DNA of 14,813 nucleotides from Candidatus Dormiibacterota bacterium (GCA_019234035.1 JAFALX010000137.1:1-14813), one strand, 5' to 3'. Numbered from the stretch's first letter, positions 6,357-13,717 are shown. The notes: generated from the sequence alone by a model not told the origin. Made by a program: numbers and translations.

Positions 6357-7502
6357 CTATCCGGCCTGCGCCGCCGCTTGAGGCTGTGTTTCTGCCAGAA
6401 CTGCGCTCAGCTCCTCGGCCGTCACCGGCTTGCTGAACAGGTAGCCCTGCCCGAAGTCGCACCCATGCTGGCGCAGGTACTCCTCCTGTGCCGGTGTTTC
6501 GACTCCCTCGGCCACCACCTCGAGGCCGAGCACGTGAGCCATGTGCACCATCGTCTCCAGCAGCGACGAGCGCCCGCCGGCGCCGTTGATCTCGTCGACG
6601 AACGTCTTGTCCACCTTCAGGCGATCGAACGGCAGGCTGCGCAGCCGTCCCAGCGCGGAGTAGCCGGTGCCGAAGTCGTCGATGGCGAGCCTGATGCCCC
6701 GCTGATGCAGCTCCTCGAGCAGTGACGAGGCGCGTGCCGATTCGGCGATCGAGACCCCCTCGGTCAGCTCCAGCTCGAGCTGGTCTGCAGGGAACTCGGT
6801 CTCGCGCAGGATGCGCATCACGCGTTCGACGAGCTCCGCGTCCTCGAGGTTGCGGCCCGAGAGGTTGACGGCGAGGCGCAGATCCGTGATGCCGGCGGCG
6901 CGCCAGCGCTGTCCCTGTTCGCACGCGCGGCGCAGCACCTGCGCATCGATCTCCTGCACGAGACCGAGCTCCTCCGCGAGCGGGATGAACGTCGCCGGCG
7001 GGACGAAGCCACGTGCCGGGTGCTGCCACCGCGCCAGCGCCTCGGCGCCGACGACCGCGCCGGACCTGAGGTCGACGATTGGCTGGTAGTGGACCTCGAT
7101 CCCATCCCCGGCGAGGGCGCTGCGGAGCTCCTCGCCGAGCTGCAGCTGCTCGACCAGCGCTGTTCGCATGGCCGGCGTGAACACTGCGTGGCGTCCGCGG
7201 CCGGAGCGTTTGGCGAAGTACATCGCCAGGTCCGCGTCCGCGAGGAGTGAGTCCGGATGCATCGTGGCCGGTCGTGCAGTCGCGATGCCGACGCTGACCG
7301 TCGGTGTCATCTCCTTGGCGCCGGCGGTGAACGGCTGATTCACCGCAGCAATGACGCGTTCTGCCGCGGTGAGCGCATCGCGCTCGAACGCGGGGGCGAG
7401 GACGATGCCGAACTCGTCACCGCCGAGGCGGGCGACGGTGTCGCCCGGCCGCACTGCGTCGACGAGCCGGCGCGCGATCTCGGTCAGCGCCTGATCGCCC
7501 AC
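6357..7502 (-). CDS. Cyclic-di-GMP protein, C-terminal half: GGDEF + EAL (frameshifted from the 8841 gene)
   Basis: This frame carries most of a GGDEF domain followed by a full EAL domain. Numbering from the first in-frame ATG-like codon at 7502, the diguanylate cyclase motif GGDEF is at 27-31 (7410-7424), with an inhibitory I-site RPGD five residues before it. The phosphodiesterase motif EALARW is at 154-159, followed by VNLSGRN, LELTEG, IDDFGTGYS, LKVDKTF, AEGVET and GYLFSKP, so the catalytic set of an active EAL phosphodiesterase is present. The GGDEF domain really begins upstream at about 7660, in the other frame; without it, the protein starting at 7502 lacks the first part of the cyclase fold. 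Read through the frameshift, the whole would be a single inner-membrane protein of about 827 aa making or degrading c-di-GMP. Confidence 0.88.
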   Translation of the reverse strand: MGDQALTEIARRLVDAVRPGDTVARLGGDEFGIVLAPAFERDALTAAERVIAAVNQPFTAGAKEMTPTVSVGIATARPATMHPDSLLADADLAMYFAKRSGRGRHAVFTPAMRTALVEQLQLGEELRSALAGDGIEVHYQPIVDLRSGAVVGAEALARWQHPARGFVPPATFIPLAEELGLVQEIDAQVLRRACEQGQRWRAAGITDLRLAVNLSGRNLEDAELVERVMRILRETEFPADQLELELTEGVSIAESARASSLLEELHQRGIRLAIDDFGTGYSALGRLRSLPFDRLKVDKTFVDEINGAGGRSSLLETMVHMAHVLGLEVVAEGVETPAQEEYLRQHGCDFGQGYLFSKPVTAEELSAVLAETQPQAAAQAG

Positions 7503-7518
7503 GTTGTGGCCAACACTG

Positions 7519-8841
7519 TCATTGATCTGCTTGAACTCGTCGACGTCCAGGTACAGGACGCTGATGGGCGCGTTGCTCGCCGTGTATGCGACCGCGGCGC
7601 GTTGCAGCCGCTGCCGGAAGAGCTCGCGATTCGCCAGCCCCGGTCAGTGGATCGTGGAGGGCCTGGTAGCTCAGCCGCTCCTCGTACTCGTGGCGCTCGG
7701 TGACGTCGCTGAGGTTCAGCACCATCCCCTCGACGTCGGGGTCGTCGAACCGGTTCGTGAAGCGGCACCACACGTGGTGCCAGGTGCCATCGCGATGGCG
7801 CATCCGCGCCTCCACCTCCTCGCCCGAGTCCAGCCCGCCCGCGAGCACGCGCGCCCAGGCGCGGCCGGCACGCTCGCGATCGTCGGCGTGGACGAGGTCA
7901 CCGATAAGCGCGGTGTTCCCATTGCCGGAGTGAAACGCGTCGGCGAACGCCGGCGTGGCGAAGACCAGGGTGCTGTCGCGGCCGATGACGAGGATGCCGT
8001 CGCTGGCGTTGGCGAGCAGCGCGGCGAGACGGCGTTCGCGGCTCTGGATCTCCTCGCCGCGCGTCTTGACCTGCGCCACCATGTCGTTGAAGGCGCCGCC
8101 GACCCGGCTGAACTCCGCGTAGCCCTCGTCGGGGACACTGCGGTCGTAGTCACCGGCGCTGACCGCCTCGCTGCCGCGCTCCAGCGCATGGAGCGGCGTC
8201 AGGATCGAGCGCGTGAGCCGGTGCGACAGCACGAGCGCGGCCACGACGCCGAGCAGCAGCGCTGCGACCGTGATCAGCAGCGCGATGTGCTCGGCGTTGG
8301 TTCGATCCGTCTGCAGCGCCGCGAGCTGCGCGGTGTTGATCTGCTGGATCCTGGTGACGTCTGCGGTCGTGGTCTCGAAGTCGCTGCTGATCCAGAACGC
8401 GGCGGAGTCCGCGAGCGAGTTCGTCCCGGGCAACGCGCCGGCGGTGCCGACCGCCGCGCGATCCGGTGTCGAGATGGTCCAGTTGAACTGCAGCGCCGCA
8501 AAGATGCGGTTCTGTTCGGGCGTGCGCTCGGGGACCGTGCGCCAGCCCGCGAGGTCGTCCGCCACCCTTTGCTCCGCCGCCGTGTACGCGGCGCGGCTCG
8601 TCGGGGTTCTGTCGACGAGATAGCGCAGGCCGGCGTCCGCAACGCCCTGGAGGTCGTCATGCAGCTGGCCGAGGCGCTGGGCCTGCTCGCTCGTCTGCGC
8701 GACCTGGTTGAGGATTCCGCCGGTGACCAGCTGACCCACGCCGGCCGCGACCGCCACCGCCAGCAGCGGAAGCAGCAGGAGAAACGCGTGGATGCGGAGA
8801 CGAAGCGCGAGCGATGGCTGTCGCCGCGGGCGCCGGGGCAT
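7519..8841 (-). CDS. Cyclic-di-GMP sensor protein, N-terminal half: CHASE3-like, HAMP, PAS, start of GGDEF
   Basis: The true coding part is residues 1-401. A first membrane helix is at about 16-40 and a periplasmic or extracellular CHASE3-like helical sensor at about 42-183. A second membrane helix lies at about 185-206, a HAMP linker at about 207-262 (ILTPLHALERGSEAVSAGDY), and a PAS domain at about 270-382 (ASDGILVIGRDS, ending NLSDVTERHEYEERL). The GGDEF domain then opens with LSYQALHDPLTG. There the frame breaks: the expected LANRELF follows in another frame, and the remaining 39 residues are out-of-frame Arg/Ala-rich sequence. The start ATG at 8839-8841 has a TAGGCT -10-like element 6 nt upstream, so the mRNA may be leaderless. 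The ligand sensed is unknown. Confidence 0.85.
   Translation of the reverse strand: MPRRPRRQPSLALRLRIHAFLLLLPLLAVAVAAGVGQLVTGGILNQVAQTSEQAQRLGQLHDDLQGVADAGLRYLVDRTPTSRAAYTAAEQRVADDLAGWRTVPERTPEQNRIFAALQFNWTISTPDRAAVGTAGALPGTNSLADSAAFWISSDFETTTADVTRIQQINTAQLAALQTDRTNAEHIALLITVAALLLGVVAALVLSHRLTRSILTPLHALERGSEAVSAGDYDRSVPDEGYAEFSRVGGAFNDMVAQVKTRGEEIQSRERRLAALLANASDGILVIGRDSTLVFATPAFADAFHSGNGNTALIGDLVHADDRERAGRAWARVLAGGLDSGEEVEARMRHRDGTWHHVWCRFTNRFDDPDVEGMVLNLSDVTERHEYEERLSYQALHDPLTGAGESRALPAAAATRRGRIHGEQRAHQRPVPGRRRVQADQ
7638..7641 (-). other. Frameshift site in the GGDEF/EAL gene
   Basis: The coding strand reads CTGACCGGGGCTGGCGAAT. Removing one G of the GGGG run restores DPLTGLANRELFRQRL and then VLYLDVDEFKQINDS, the normal GGDEF start, in the frame of the C-terminal half. 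The break is either a true one-base insertion or a sequencing/assembly error in a short homopolymer. Confidence 0.9.
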
Positions 8842-8847
8842 GCGTCG

Positions 8848-8853
8848 AGCCTA
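8848..8853 (-). promoter_or_regulatory. Probable -10 element of the cyclic-di-GMP gene
   Basis: TAGGCT on the minus strand ends 6 nt before the ATG, which would place transcription start at or next to the start codon. No clear -35 is seen. The rest of the divergent gap, 8854-9087, shows only the ribosome-binding site of the next gene. Confidence 0.4.
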
Positions 8854-9087
8854 TGGGCGCAGCTGTGTTGCCCACGAACCCAGTTCGCGCACGGCAGCAG
8901 CCCCGCAACCGATTCGTGATTCACCCTCTGACCGTTTGAAACCGGCCGCCGGGCCGCGTCGTCGCCTTCTGAAGAAGTCGTTAAGGAATGTCAGGCGTGG
9001 CGTCCGCCGCCGACGCTGTCGAAATCACGTGGATGTCGTTCGACGTCCAGGTGTCGGAATGGCTTTTCAGTCAGGAGCATCATCCAG

Positions 9088-9438
9088 ATGGCCAAGTACC
9101 TCTTTCTGCAGTACGTCGACGAGTCCAAGGCGCCGCGCCCCGGCACGCCGGAGATGGACGCGGTCGTGAATGCCTTCGCCGAGTACCACGCGGAGATCAC
9201 CGCCGCCGGCGCCTTCCGCGACGGCGATCCGTGTCAGCCTGCTGCGGCGGGCTTCAGCACCGAGGTCCGAGGCGGATCGGCGAGCACAACCGACGGGCCC
9301 ATGCACGCGCAATCGCCGTGGCTCAATGGCTACTTCGTGCTCGACTGCGCGGACCGCGCCGAGGCACAGCGGTGGGCGGAGAGGAATCCCGCTGCCCACG
9401 CCGGCACCGTCGAGGTCCATCCGATCCTCACGTTCTGA
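9088..9438 (+). CDS. YCII/DGPF-like domain protein
   Basis: A 116-aa single-domain protein of the YCII-related family (dimeric alpha-beta barrel fold). It begins AKYLFLQYVDES, has a helix MDAVVNAFAEYHAEITAAGAF, the DGP motif (TDGPMHAQ, where most relatives have DGPF), GYFVLDCADRAEAQRWAERN, and ends GTVEVHPILTF. Many relatives are encoded next to ECF sigma factors of the SigJ/ECF41-42 type; none is present here. The biochemical role is unknown; the conserved His/Asp positions of YciI suggest a small-molecule enzyme. AGGAG at 9073-9077, 10 nt upstream, supports this ATG. Confidence 0.88.
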   Translation: MAKYLFLQYVDESKAPRPGTPEMDAVVNAFAEYHAEITAAGAFRDGDPCQPAAAGFSTEVRGGSASTTDGPMHAQSPWLNGYFVLDCADRAEAQRWAERNPAAHAGTVEVHPILTF

Positions 9439-9463
9439 TCGTCAGCTTGCTGCCGCAGCGCAA

Positions 9464-9496
9464 CGATCCCCTTGCGGTGCAGACCGCAGGGGATCG
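9464..9496. terminator. Bidirectional hairpin between convergent genes
   Basis: CGATCCCC (9464-9471) pairs with GGGGATCG (9489-9496), and TGCGGT pairs with ACCGCA inside it, with a single bulged T and a GCAG loop. It lies in the 69-nt gap between two convergent genes, where a shared terminator is expected. There is no T run, so it may act as a pause or mRNA-end structure rather than a classical intrinsic terminator. Confidence 0.6.
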
Positions 9497-9507
9497 GTGG
9501 ACCCGCC

Positions 9508-9996
9508 TCATGTGACGTCGGCATGCATGCGCAGGCCCTGTCCGAACTGCGTCTGCTCGACGCCGTCGTCGACGAATCCCATCTTCACGTAGAACTCGAC
9601 CGCTCGCGGGTTGGCCGTGACCTCGATCCGCCGGCATCCGCGTGAGCGCGCGAGTACGCGTGCGTCGTGGACGAGCGCGCGGCCGATGCCGCGCCGCATG
9701 AACGCGGGATCGACGAAGAGACCGTCCAGCTCCGCGGCGCCCTCGCGTCGTCCGGCGACGAGCGACGAGAATCCGAGCACGCGCAGCAGTCCGGTCGCGA
9801 CGCGGACGTTGCCGTCCTCGATGTCGCGCAGCGGCACGTCGATGACATCGGGGTGCGCGAGCAGATCGTCGCGGTACTCCTCCCACACGAGGCTGGCCCG
9901 CCGCATCACATCCTCGAGCACGTCGACCTCTGATGTCTCCGCGTCGCGAATCTCGACAAACCCCGCATCCACGTCGAGCGCTGTCGTAACACACAA
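9508..9996 (-). CDS. GNAT-family N-acetyltransferase
   Basis: A protein of about 162 aa with the GNAT fold, expected to transfer an acetyl group from acetyl-CoA to an amine; the substrate cannot be told. Motif A, AELDGLFVDPAFMRRGIGRALVHDA (split by the acetyl-CoA loop RRGIGRA at 101-107), is clear. Motif B is seen as IEVTANPRAVEFYVKMGF at about 124-141. The conserved asparagine and tyrosine (N129, Y136) are in place. The start is uncertain: TTG at 9996 gives the longest frame, with a GAGG about 13 nt upstream, while GTG at 9972 would begin nearer the first conserved strand (FVEIRDAE). The gene is divergent from the phosphoesterase gene and convergent with the YCII-like gene. Confidence 0.85.
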   Translation of the reverse strand: MCVTTALDVDAGFVEIRDAETSEVDVLEDVMRRASLVWEEYRDDLLAHPDVIDVPLRDIEDGNVRVATGLLRVLGFSSLVAGRREGAAELDGLFVDPAFMRRGIGRALVHDARVLARSRGCRRIEVTANPRAVEFYVKMGFVDDGVEQTQFGQGLRMHADVT

Positions 9997-10042
9997 CCGA
10001 GCGGCGTGACCTCGTTCACGGCGCAGCCGCCGACAACAACAT

Positions 10043-10075
10043 GTTCAGCCCGCCTTAGCCAAACCTTCATCCCCC
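10043..10075 (+). promoter_or_regulatory. PHO-box-like 11-nt direct repeats before the phosphoesterase gene
   Basis: Three consecutive 11-nt units, GTTCAGCCCGC, CTTAGCCAAAC and CTTCATCCCCC, lie 54-86 nt before the start. Units one and three share TTCAnCCC, close to the 11-nt unit (GTTCAYCC type) of actinobacterial PHO boxes bound by PhoP; the middle unit is weaker. A TAnnnT element, TAGCCT (10082-10087), follows. The repeats are seen; PhoP control is inferred from spacing and from the type of gene downstream. Confidence 0.4.
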
Positions 10076-10128
10076 GGCTCATAGCCTCGAAAGCCACTCG
10101 TCGTCGGCCTGCATGGAGGTGTCCGCCA

Positions 10129-12354
10129 ATGACTCGCCGTTTGCTCGTGGCAATCCTGGCGTCGGCAGCTGTTGCTGCCGGCGGGATCGGCGCCCTGGCG
10201 CCCCTCCACGCGGCCGGCCAGACGCCCGTGCCCGCCTATGACCACGTCTTCGTCGTCGTCGAGGAGAACCACGGCTACACCGATGTCATCGGCAACCCGG
10301 CGGCCCCGAACCTCAACAGGCTGGCCAATACCTTCGGAATCTCGACCGACTACTACGGCGTCACCCATCCGAGCGAGCCCAACTACGTGGCGTTGCTCGG
10401 CGGGAGCCCGTTCAACGTGAACAGTGACGACGCGTACTACACGCAGACGGTCAACCAGCCGAACCTCATCAGCCAGCTGGACAAGGCCGGAATCTCCTGG
10501 AAGGCCTACCTGCAGGCGCTGCCGCATCCGAACTACCAGGGCATCTGCTACCCGGCGAACTGCAACGGCTCGCCGGACAAGGATCCGCTGTACGTGAGCA
10601 AGCACGACGGCATCCAGAACTTCTCGACGTCGCGGACCACCGCGGACTGGAACCGCCAGGTGCCGATCGAGCAGCTGCAGAGTGACCTCACATCGAATTC
10701 GGTGCCGCGCTTCGGGTATGTCGTCCCGACCGAGTGCAGCGATCAGCACGGCGATCCGCCGTACTGCATCGACAGCGGCAACCCCGGCGGTGGCGATCCC
10801 CAGGACCAGCGCTTGGTGGCTCAGGGCGATCAGTACCTCGGCAGCATCGTGCAGAGCATCACCAACGCGTCGTTCTGGTCCAAGGGCAACAACGCGATCG
10901 ATGTCGTGTACGACGAGGGCGACGACAACCAGGGCTGCTGCGATTCCGGGAACGGCGATCCCAACGGCACCGGCGGCGGCCGTGTGGCCAACGTCGTCGT
11001 GACGAGCCACGGTCCCCGAGGCGCCACCGACAACACCCCGGCCAACCACTACTCACTGCTGAGCACGATCCAGAACACGTTCGGCCTCGGCTGCCTGGCG
11101 AACACGTGTGACACGACCAACGTCAAGCCCCTGTCGAAGCTCTTCGCGGTGACCGGCTCGCACGCGGTCGCCACCACGGCCATCACCCCGCCGAACATCG
11201 CGACCCCGACGCCGACACCATCGGAAACGACGGGACAGACGTCGCTGACCCCGAGCCGGGGCGGGTTCACCGTGCAGCGGGCGGCAACGCTCGGCGGCGG
11301 TGACAACAGCCTCGGCGCCGTCGCGATGGCGTCGGCGCACGACGGTTGGGCGGTCGGCAACTTCCTGCCCGACGACCCCAACAGCAATCAGGACGCCACG
11401 CTCAGCCTGGCCGAGCACTGGGATGGCGCGAAGTGGACCGTCACGCCGACCCCCAACGCGGGTCCCAACTTCAACACGCTGTTCGGCGTCGCGGGCGACG
11501 CCGCGCACGCGTGGGCCGTCGGCACCGCGCTCGACTCGCATTACAACAATCAGGCGCTCGTCGAGACGTGGAACGGCACCGCGTGGTCGCTCACGCCCGT
11601 CCCGCAGCCCGGCAGCGAGCGCAACCAGCTCTTCTCCGTGTCGGCGGTCTCGCCCAGCGACGTGTGGGCGGTCGGCGACCAGCAGGGGAGCAACGGTCTC
11701 TTCGAGACGCTGGTCGAGCACTTCAACGGCAGCACGTGGAGGGCTGTTCCCGCGCCCGATCCCGGCAGCACCGGCAACTTCCTGTACGGCGTCAGCGCAT
11801 CTGACGATGACGTGTACGCCGTCGGCGAGCAGATCGGTGGCAGCGGCTTCGATCGGGCCCTGGTCGAGCGCTGGACGGAGGCCTCCGGGTGGTCGGTCGT
11901 TCCCGCTGCGTCCGCGACGGCGACGGCCGGCTCGACGATGCTGTTCTCGGTGACGCGTACGACCGACGGCGTGTATGCCGCCGGGCAGACCGAGGGGCAG
12001 CAGAATGGCGCCACCCCGCTGGTGGAGCACGTGACGGCGAGCGGGGCAACGCCCGAGTCGCTGCCCGCAGTGCAGTCGAACTGGGGTGAGCTCTTCGGCG
12101 TCAGCGGGACCGCCGATCACGTCTACGCCGTCGGAACCGTGGTCAACACGACGACGACCAACAACGAGGTCATCGTCATGCGCCGCGACGGCGACGGTTG
12201 GCACCTCGTCAGCGCGCCCAACCCCGGCGATCCCGCCGGTGGCAGCAACATCCTTGGCGGCGTCGCGTCGACGGGAGAGCTGACCGTCACCACGGGCAGC
12301 TACGACACCGGCGGCAGCCGCCTGCCGCTGGTGGAGACGCACACCGACAGCTAG
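10129..12354 (+). CDS. Secreted phosphoesterase-family protein fused to a seven-repeat propeller-like domain
   Basis: 741 aa. Residues 1-29 are a Sec-type signal peptide (MTRR, a hydrophobic Ala-rich core, cleavage near HAA-GQ). Residues about 36-340 are a phosphoesterase-family domain (phospholipase C/acid phosphatase superfamily). It has FVVVEENHGY, PNLNRLA, THPSEPNYVALLGG (the serine is the probable nucleophile), VVYDEGDDNQG, VVVTSHGPRG and ANHYSLLSTIQNTFGLGC. Eight cysteines in this domain suggest disulfides outside the cell. A Thr/Pro linker (about 350-375) leads to seven repeats of about 50 residues, each built on DVWAVG, then LVEHWNGT-W, then VPxPxPG; this suggests a seven-bladed beta-propeller. 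GGAGGT at 10115-10120, 8 nt upstream, fixes the start. It probably releases phosphate from organic phosphates, with the propeller binding substrate or surface; that role is inferred. Confidence 0.88.
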   Translation: MTRRLLVAILASAAVAAGGIGALAPLHAAGQTPVPAYDHVFVVVEENHGYTDVIGNPAAPNLNRLANTFGISTDYYGVTHPSEPNYVALLGGSPFNVNSDDAYYTQTVNQPNLISQLDKAGISWKAYLQALPHPNYQGICYPANCNGSPDKDPLYVSKHDGIQNFSTSRTTADWNRQVPIEQLQSDLTSNSVPRFGYVVPTECSDQHGDPPYCIDSGNPGGGDPQDQRLVAQGDQYLGSIVQSITNASFWSKGNNAIDVVYDEGDDNQGCCDSGNGDPNGTGGGRVANVVVTSHGPRGATDNTPANHYSLLSTIQNTFGLGCLANTCDTTNVKPLSKLFAVTGSHAVATTAITPPNIATPTPTPSETTGQTSLTPSRGGFTVQRAATLGGGDNSLGAVAMASAHDGWAVGNFLPDDPNSNQDATLSLAEHWDGAKWTVTPTPNAGPNFNTLFGVAGDAAHAWAVGTALDSHYNNQALVETWNGTAWSLTPVPQPGSERNQLFSVSAVSPSDVWAVGDQQGSNGLFETLVEHFNGSTWRAVPAPDPGSTGNFLYGVSASDDDVYAVGEQIGGSGFDRALVERWTEASGWSVVPAASATATAGSTMLFSVTRTTDGVYAAGQTEGQQNGATPLVEHVTASGATPESLPAVQSNWGELFGVSGTADHVYAVGTVVNTTTTNNEVIVMRRDGDGWHLVSAPNPGDPAGGSNILGGVASTGELTVTTGSYDTGGSRLPLVETHTDS

Positions 12355-12368
12355 ATTCCCGGTTTCGA

Positions 12369-12383
12369 CGGAGCACGGCTCCG
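12369..12383. terminator. Small hairpin after the phosphoesterase gene
   Basis: CGGAGC and GCTCCG pair around an ACG loop, 15 nt after the stop. The stem is only 6 bp and no T run follows, so it is a weak candidate terminator in the 50-nt gap before the glycosylase gene. Confidence 0.25.
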
Positions 12384-12393
12384 CTCGCCGCTA

Positions 12394-12417
12394 CCATCTC
12401 GCGCATGCGCGAGATGG
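12394..12417. repeat. Perfect 24-bp palindrome over the glycosylase start codon
   Basis: CCATCTCGCGCA is followed directly by its exact reverse complement. The ATG at 12405 sits at its centre, and a second in-frame ATG (12414) and the last bases of the -10-like TACCAT (12392-12397) are also covered. It could be an operator bound by a dimeric protein or an RNA hairpin that hides the start codon. Confidence 0.85.
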
Positions 12418-13331
12418 GGACGGCGGCGAGCGGGGTCCGCTTCCGTGTGTCGCCGCAGGGTCCATTCAGCCTGGCGGCCGCCAACGAACGCTTCGGCGGC
12501 TGGGTGGAGGCGCAGGCCGGCGAGGAGCTCGCCGTCTCGATGGCATTCCCGGTCGAGGGCTCGTGGCTGCCCGCCGCGGTGGTCGTGCGGCAGTCCGCGG
12601 ACGGCGCGGTGGCAGGCGAGGTCCATTCGGCGGGCGCGGCCGTCGCTGACGCGGCGCGGCGCCAGGCGCTCGCCGTGCTCTCGCTCGATGTCGATGGGTC
12701 CGGGTTCTCGGCGGTGGGGGAGGCCGACCCCGTGATCGGCGACCTCCAGGCTCGATATCCCGGCCTGCGTCCCGTGCTGTTCCACTCGCCGTACGAGGCG
12801 GCTGCGGCGTTCGTCATCGGCCACCGCATCTCGATCGCGCAGGGGCGGGCCATTCGCAAACGGATCGCGGCCGCGCTCGGTGCCGGGATCGAGACACCGG
12901 CCGGAGCGGTTCATGCGTTCCCGGCGCCCGCTGATCTGCTGCGCTTCGATGTCCTCCCCGGGGTGCCCGCGGCCAAGATCGAGCGGCTCCACGGGGTGGC
13001 CCAGGCGGCGCTCGACGGGCTGCTCGATCGGGACCGGCTGCGGACGATGCCCGAGGCCGAGGCACTGTCAGCGCTGCGGCAGATCGGCGGCATCGGGCCG
13101 TTCTTCGCGCAGGGCATCCTCATGCGGGGCGCGGGCCTGGTGGACGCCGTCACCGATGACGAGGTCAGCATGCAGGCGCTGCAGCGCGCCTATCGGCTGC
13201 CCGGCCTGCCAACGCACGAGAACGTGACAGAGATCACCGATCGTTGGAGGCCGTACCGGATGTGGGCGCTGGTTCTGCTGCACGCGTGGTTCCGCAGCGA
13301 GGCCGGCGGACCGCTGCGACATCGACGCTGA
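12405..13331 (+). CDS. AlkA-like DNA-3-methyladenine glycosylase (HhH-GPD)
   Basis: A 308-aa protein resembling AlkA-type base-excision glycosylases, which remove alkylated bases from DNA. An N-terminal TBP-like region (about 8-110) is followed by the helical HhH-GPD domain. The latter has SPYEAAAAFVIGHRISIAQGRAI (about 128-150, where AlkA has ILGQxVS), the hairpin LRQIGGIGPFFAQGILMRG (224-242) and TDDEVSM. D251 or D252 is the likely catalytic aspartate; the spacing from the hairpin is one residue shorter than in E. coli AlkA. ERLHGVAQAA and W281RPYRMWALVLLHAWFR also fit the family. The ATG at 12405 has no ribosome-binding site but lies 7 nt after TACCAT, consistent with a leaderless mRNA; ATG 12414 is an alternative. 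Substrate range is unknown. Confidence 0.87.
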   Translation: MREMGTAASGVRFRVSPQGPFSLAAANERFGGWVEAQAGEELAVSMAFPVEGSWLPAAVVVRQSADGAVAGEVHSAGAAVADAARRQALAVLSLDVDGSGFSAVGEADPVIGDLQARYPGLRPVLFHSPYEAAAAFVIGHRISIAQGRAIRKRIAAALGAGIETPAGAVHAFPAPADLLRFDVLPGVPAAKIERLHGVAQAALDGLLDRDRLRTMPEAEALSALRQIGGIGPFFAQGILMRGAGLVDAVTDDEVSMQALQRAYRLPGLPTHENVTEITDRWRPYRMWALVLLHAWFRSEAGGPLRHRR

Positions 13332-13332
13332 T

Positions 13333-13476
13333 GTGGTCCCTGTCATCGAAGCGCAAGGAAAGTGGCCGTACGCTCAACGCCGTCACCGTACCGCGGTGCA
13401 AATGATGCACATGGCGCCCCGAGTCGGTGATACTTGTATCCATAACGGTCTGTGGGGCACCGTCGTCGGCCCCTGA
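13333..13476 (+). CDS. Possible small ORF (24-47 aa) before a terminator
   Basis: An open frame runs from GTG 13333, 1 nt after the glycosylase stop, to TGA 13474-13476 (47 codons). A shorter version starts at ATG 13402 (24 codons). The last part, RVGDTCIHNGLWGTVVGP, looks protein-like (Gly, Trp, Cys, His), but I know no family for it. No ribosome-binding site stands before either start, and the region also holds small inverted repeats (GTGCA/TGCAC at 13396-13410; GATAC/GTATC at 13429-13440). It could be a small protein, a leader peptide, or chance. Confidence 0.25.
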   Translation: MVPVIEAQGKWPYAQRRHRTAVQMMHMAPRVGDTCIHNGLWGTVVGP

Positions 13477-13495
13477 AATTCGGTCTCCCTCCCTC

Positions 13496-13527
13496 GCGGC
13501 GGCCGCTTCGGCGGCCGCCGCTTTTTT
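13496..13527 (+). terminator. Strong intrinsic terminator
   Basis: GCGGCGGCCGC (13496-13506) pairs perfectly with GCGGCCGCCGC (13511-13521) around a stable TTCG loop, followed by six T residues (13522-13527). It is a classical rho-independent terminator on the plus strand. It ends transcripts from the glycosylase gene and the possible small ORF, and separates them from the adaptor gene. Confidence 0.96.
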
Positions 13528-13717
13528 GTGTGAAGCGTTAGCGCACGTCCTCGGTATTAGCGTCCGCACGCCGGGCGCGACGAGGGTCCGCGGATCAGCC
13601 AAGCGAGATCGATGCGCGCCCATGCGGGACGCGCGTCGTGTAGGCGTCATCGATTGGAAAGAGTTGCTAGGTAAGACTCCCGACTGCATGCATCGACTGT
13701 GTAAGGGGATGTAGTCC
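13528..13717 (+). promoter_or_regulatory. Upstream region and ribosome-binding site of the adaptor gene
   Basis: This 190-bp gap must hold the promoter of the next gene, because a strong terminator precedes it. I see no clear -35/-10 pair; TAAGACT (13672-13678) is a weak -10 candidate. AGGGG at 13704-13708, 9 nt before ATG 13718, is a good ribosome-binding site. An inverted repeat, GCGCG (13616-13620) and CGCGC (13630-13634), is also present. Confidence 0.5.

Noticed and set aside
7504..8919. Plus-strand open frame of 471 codons opposite the cyclic-di-GMP gene
   Set aside because: It is antisense to clear CHASE3-like/HAMP/PAS coding sequence and its Arg/Ala-rich translation matches no family; high GC makes such shadows long.
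10006..10128. In-frame N-terminal extension of the phosphoesterase
   Set aside because: ATG 10129 has GGAGGT 8 nt upstream and begins a proper signal peptide; the extension would destroy it and runs across the promoter region.
11053..12342. Minus-strand open frame of 429 codons
   Set aside because: It lies opposite the propeller repeats of the phosphoesterase gene and has shadow-type composition.
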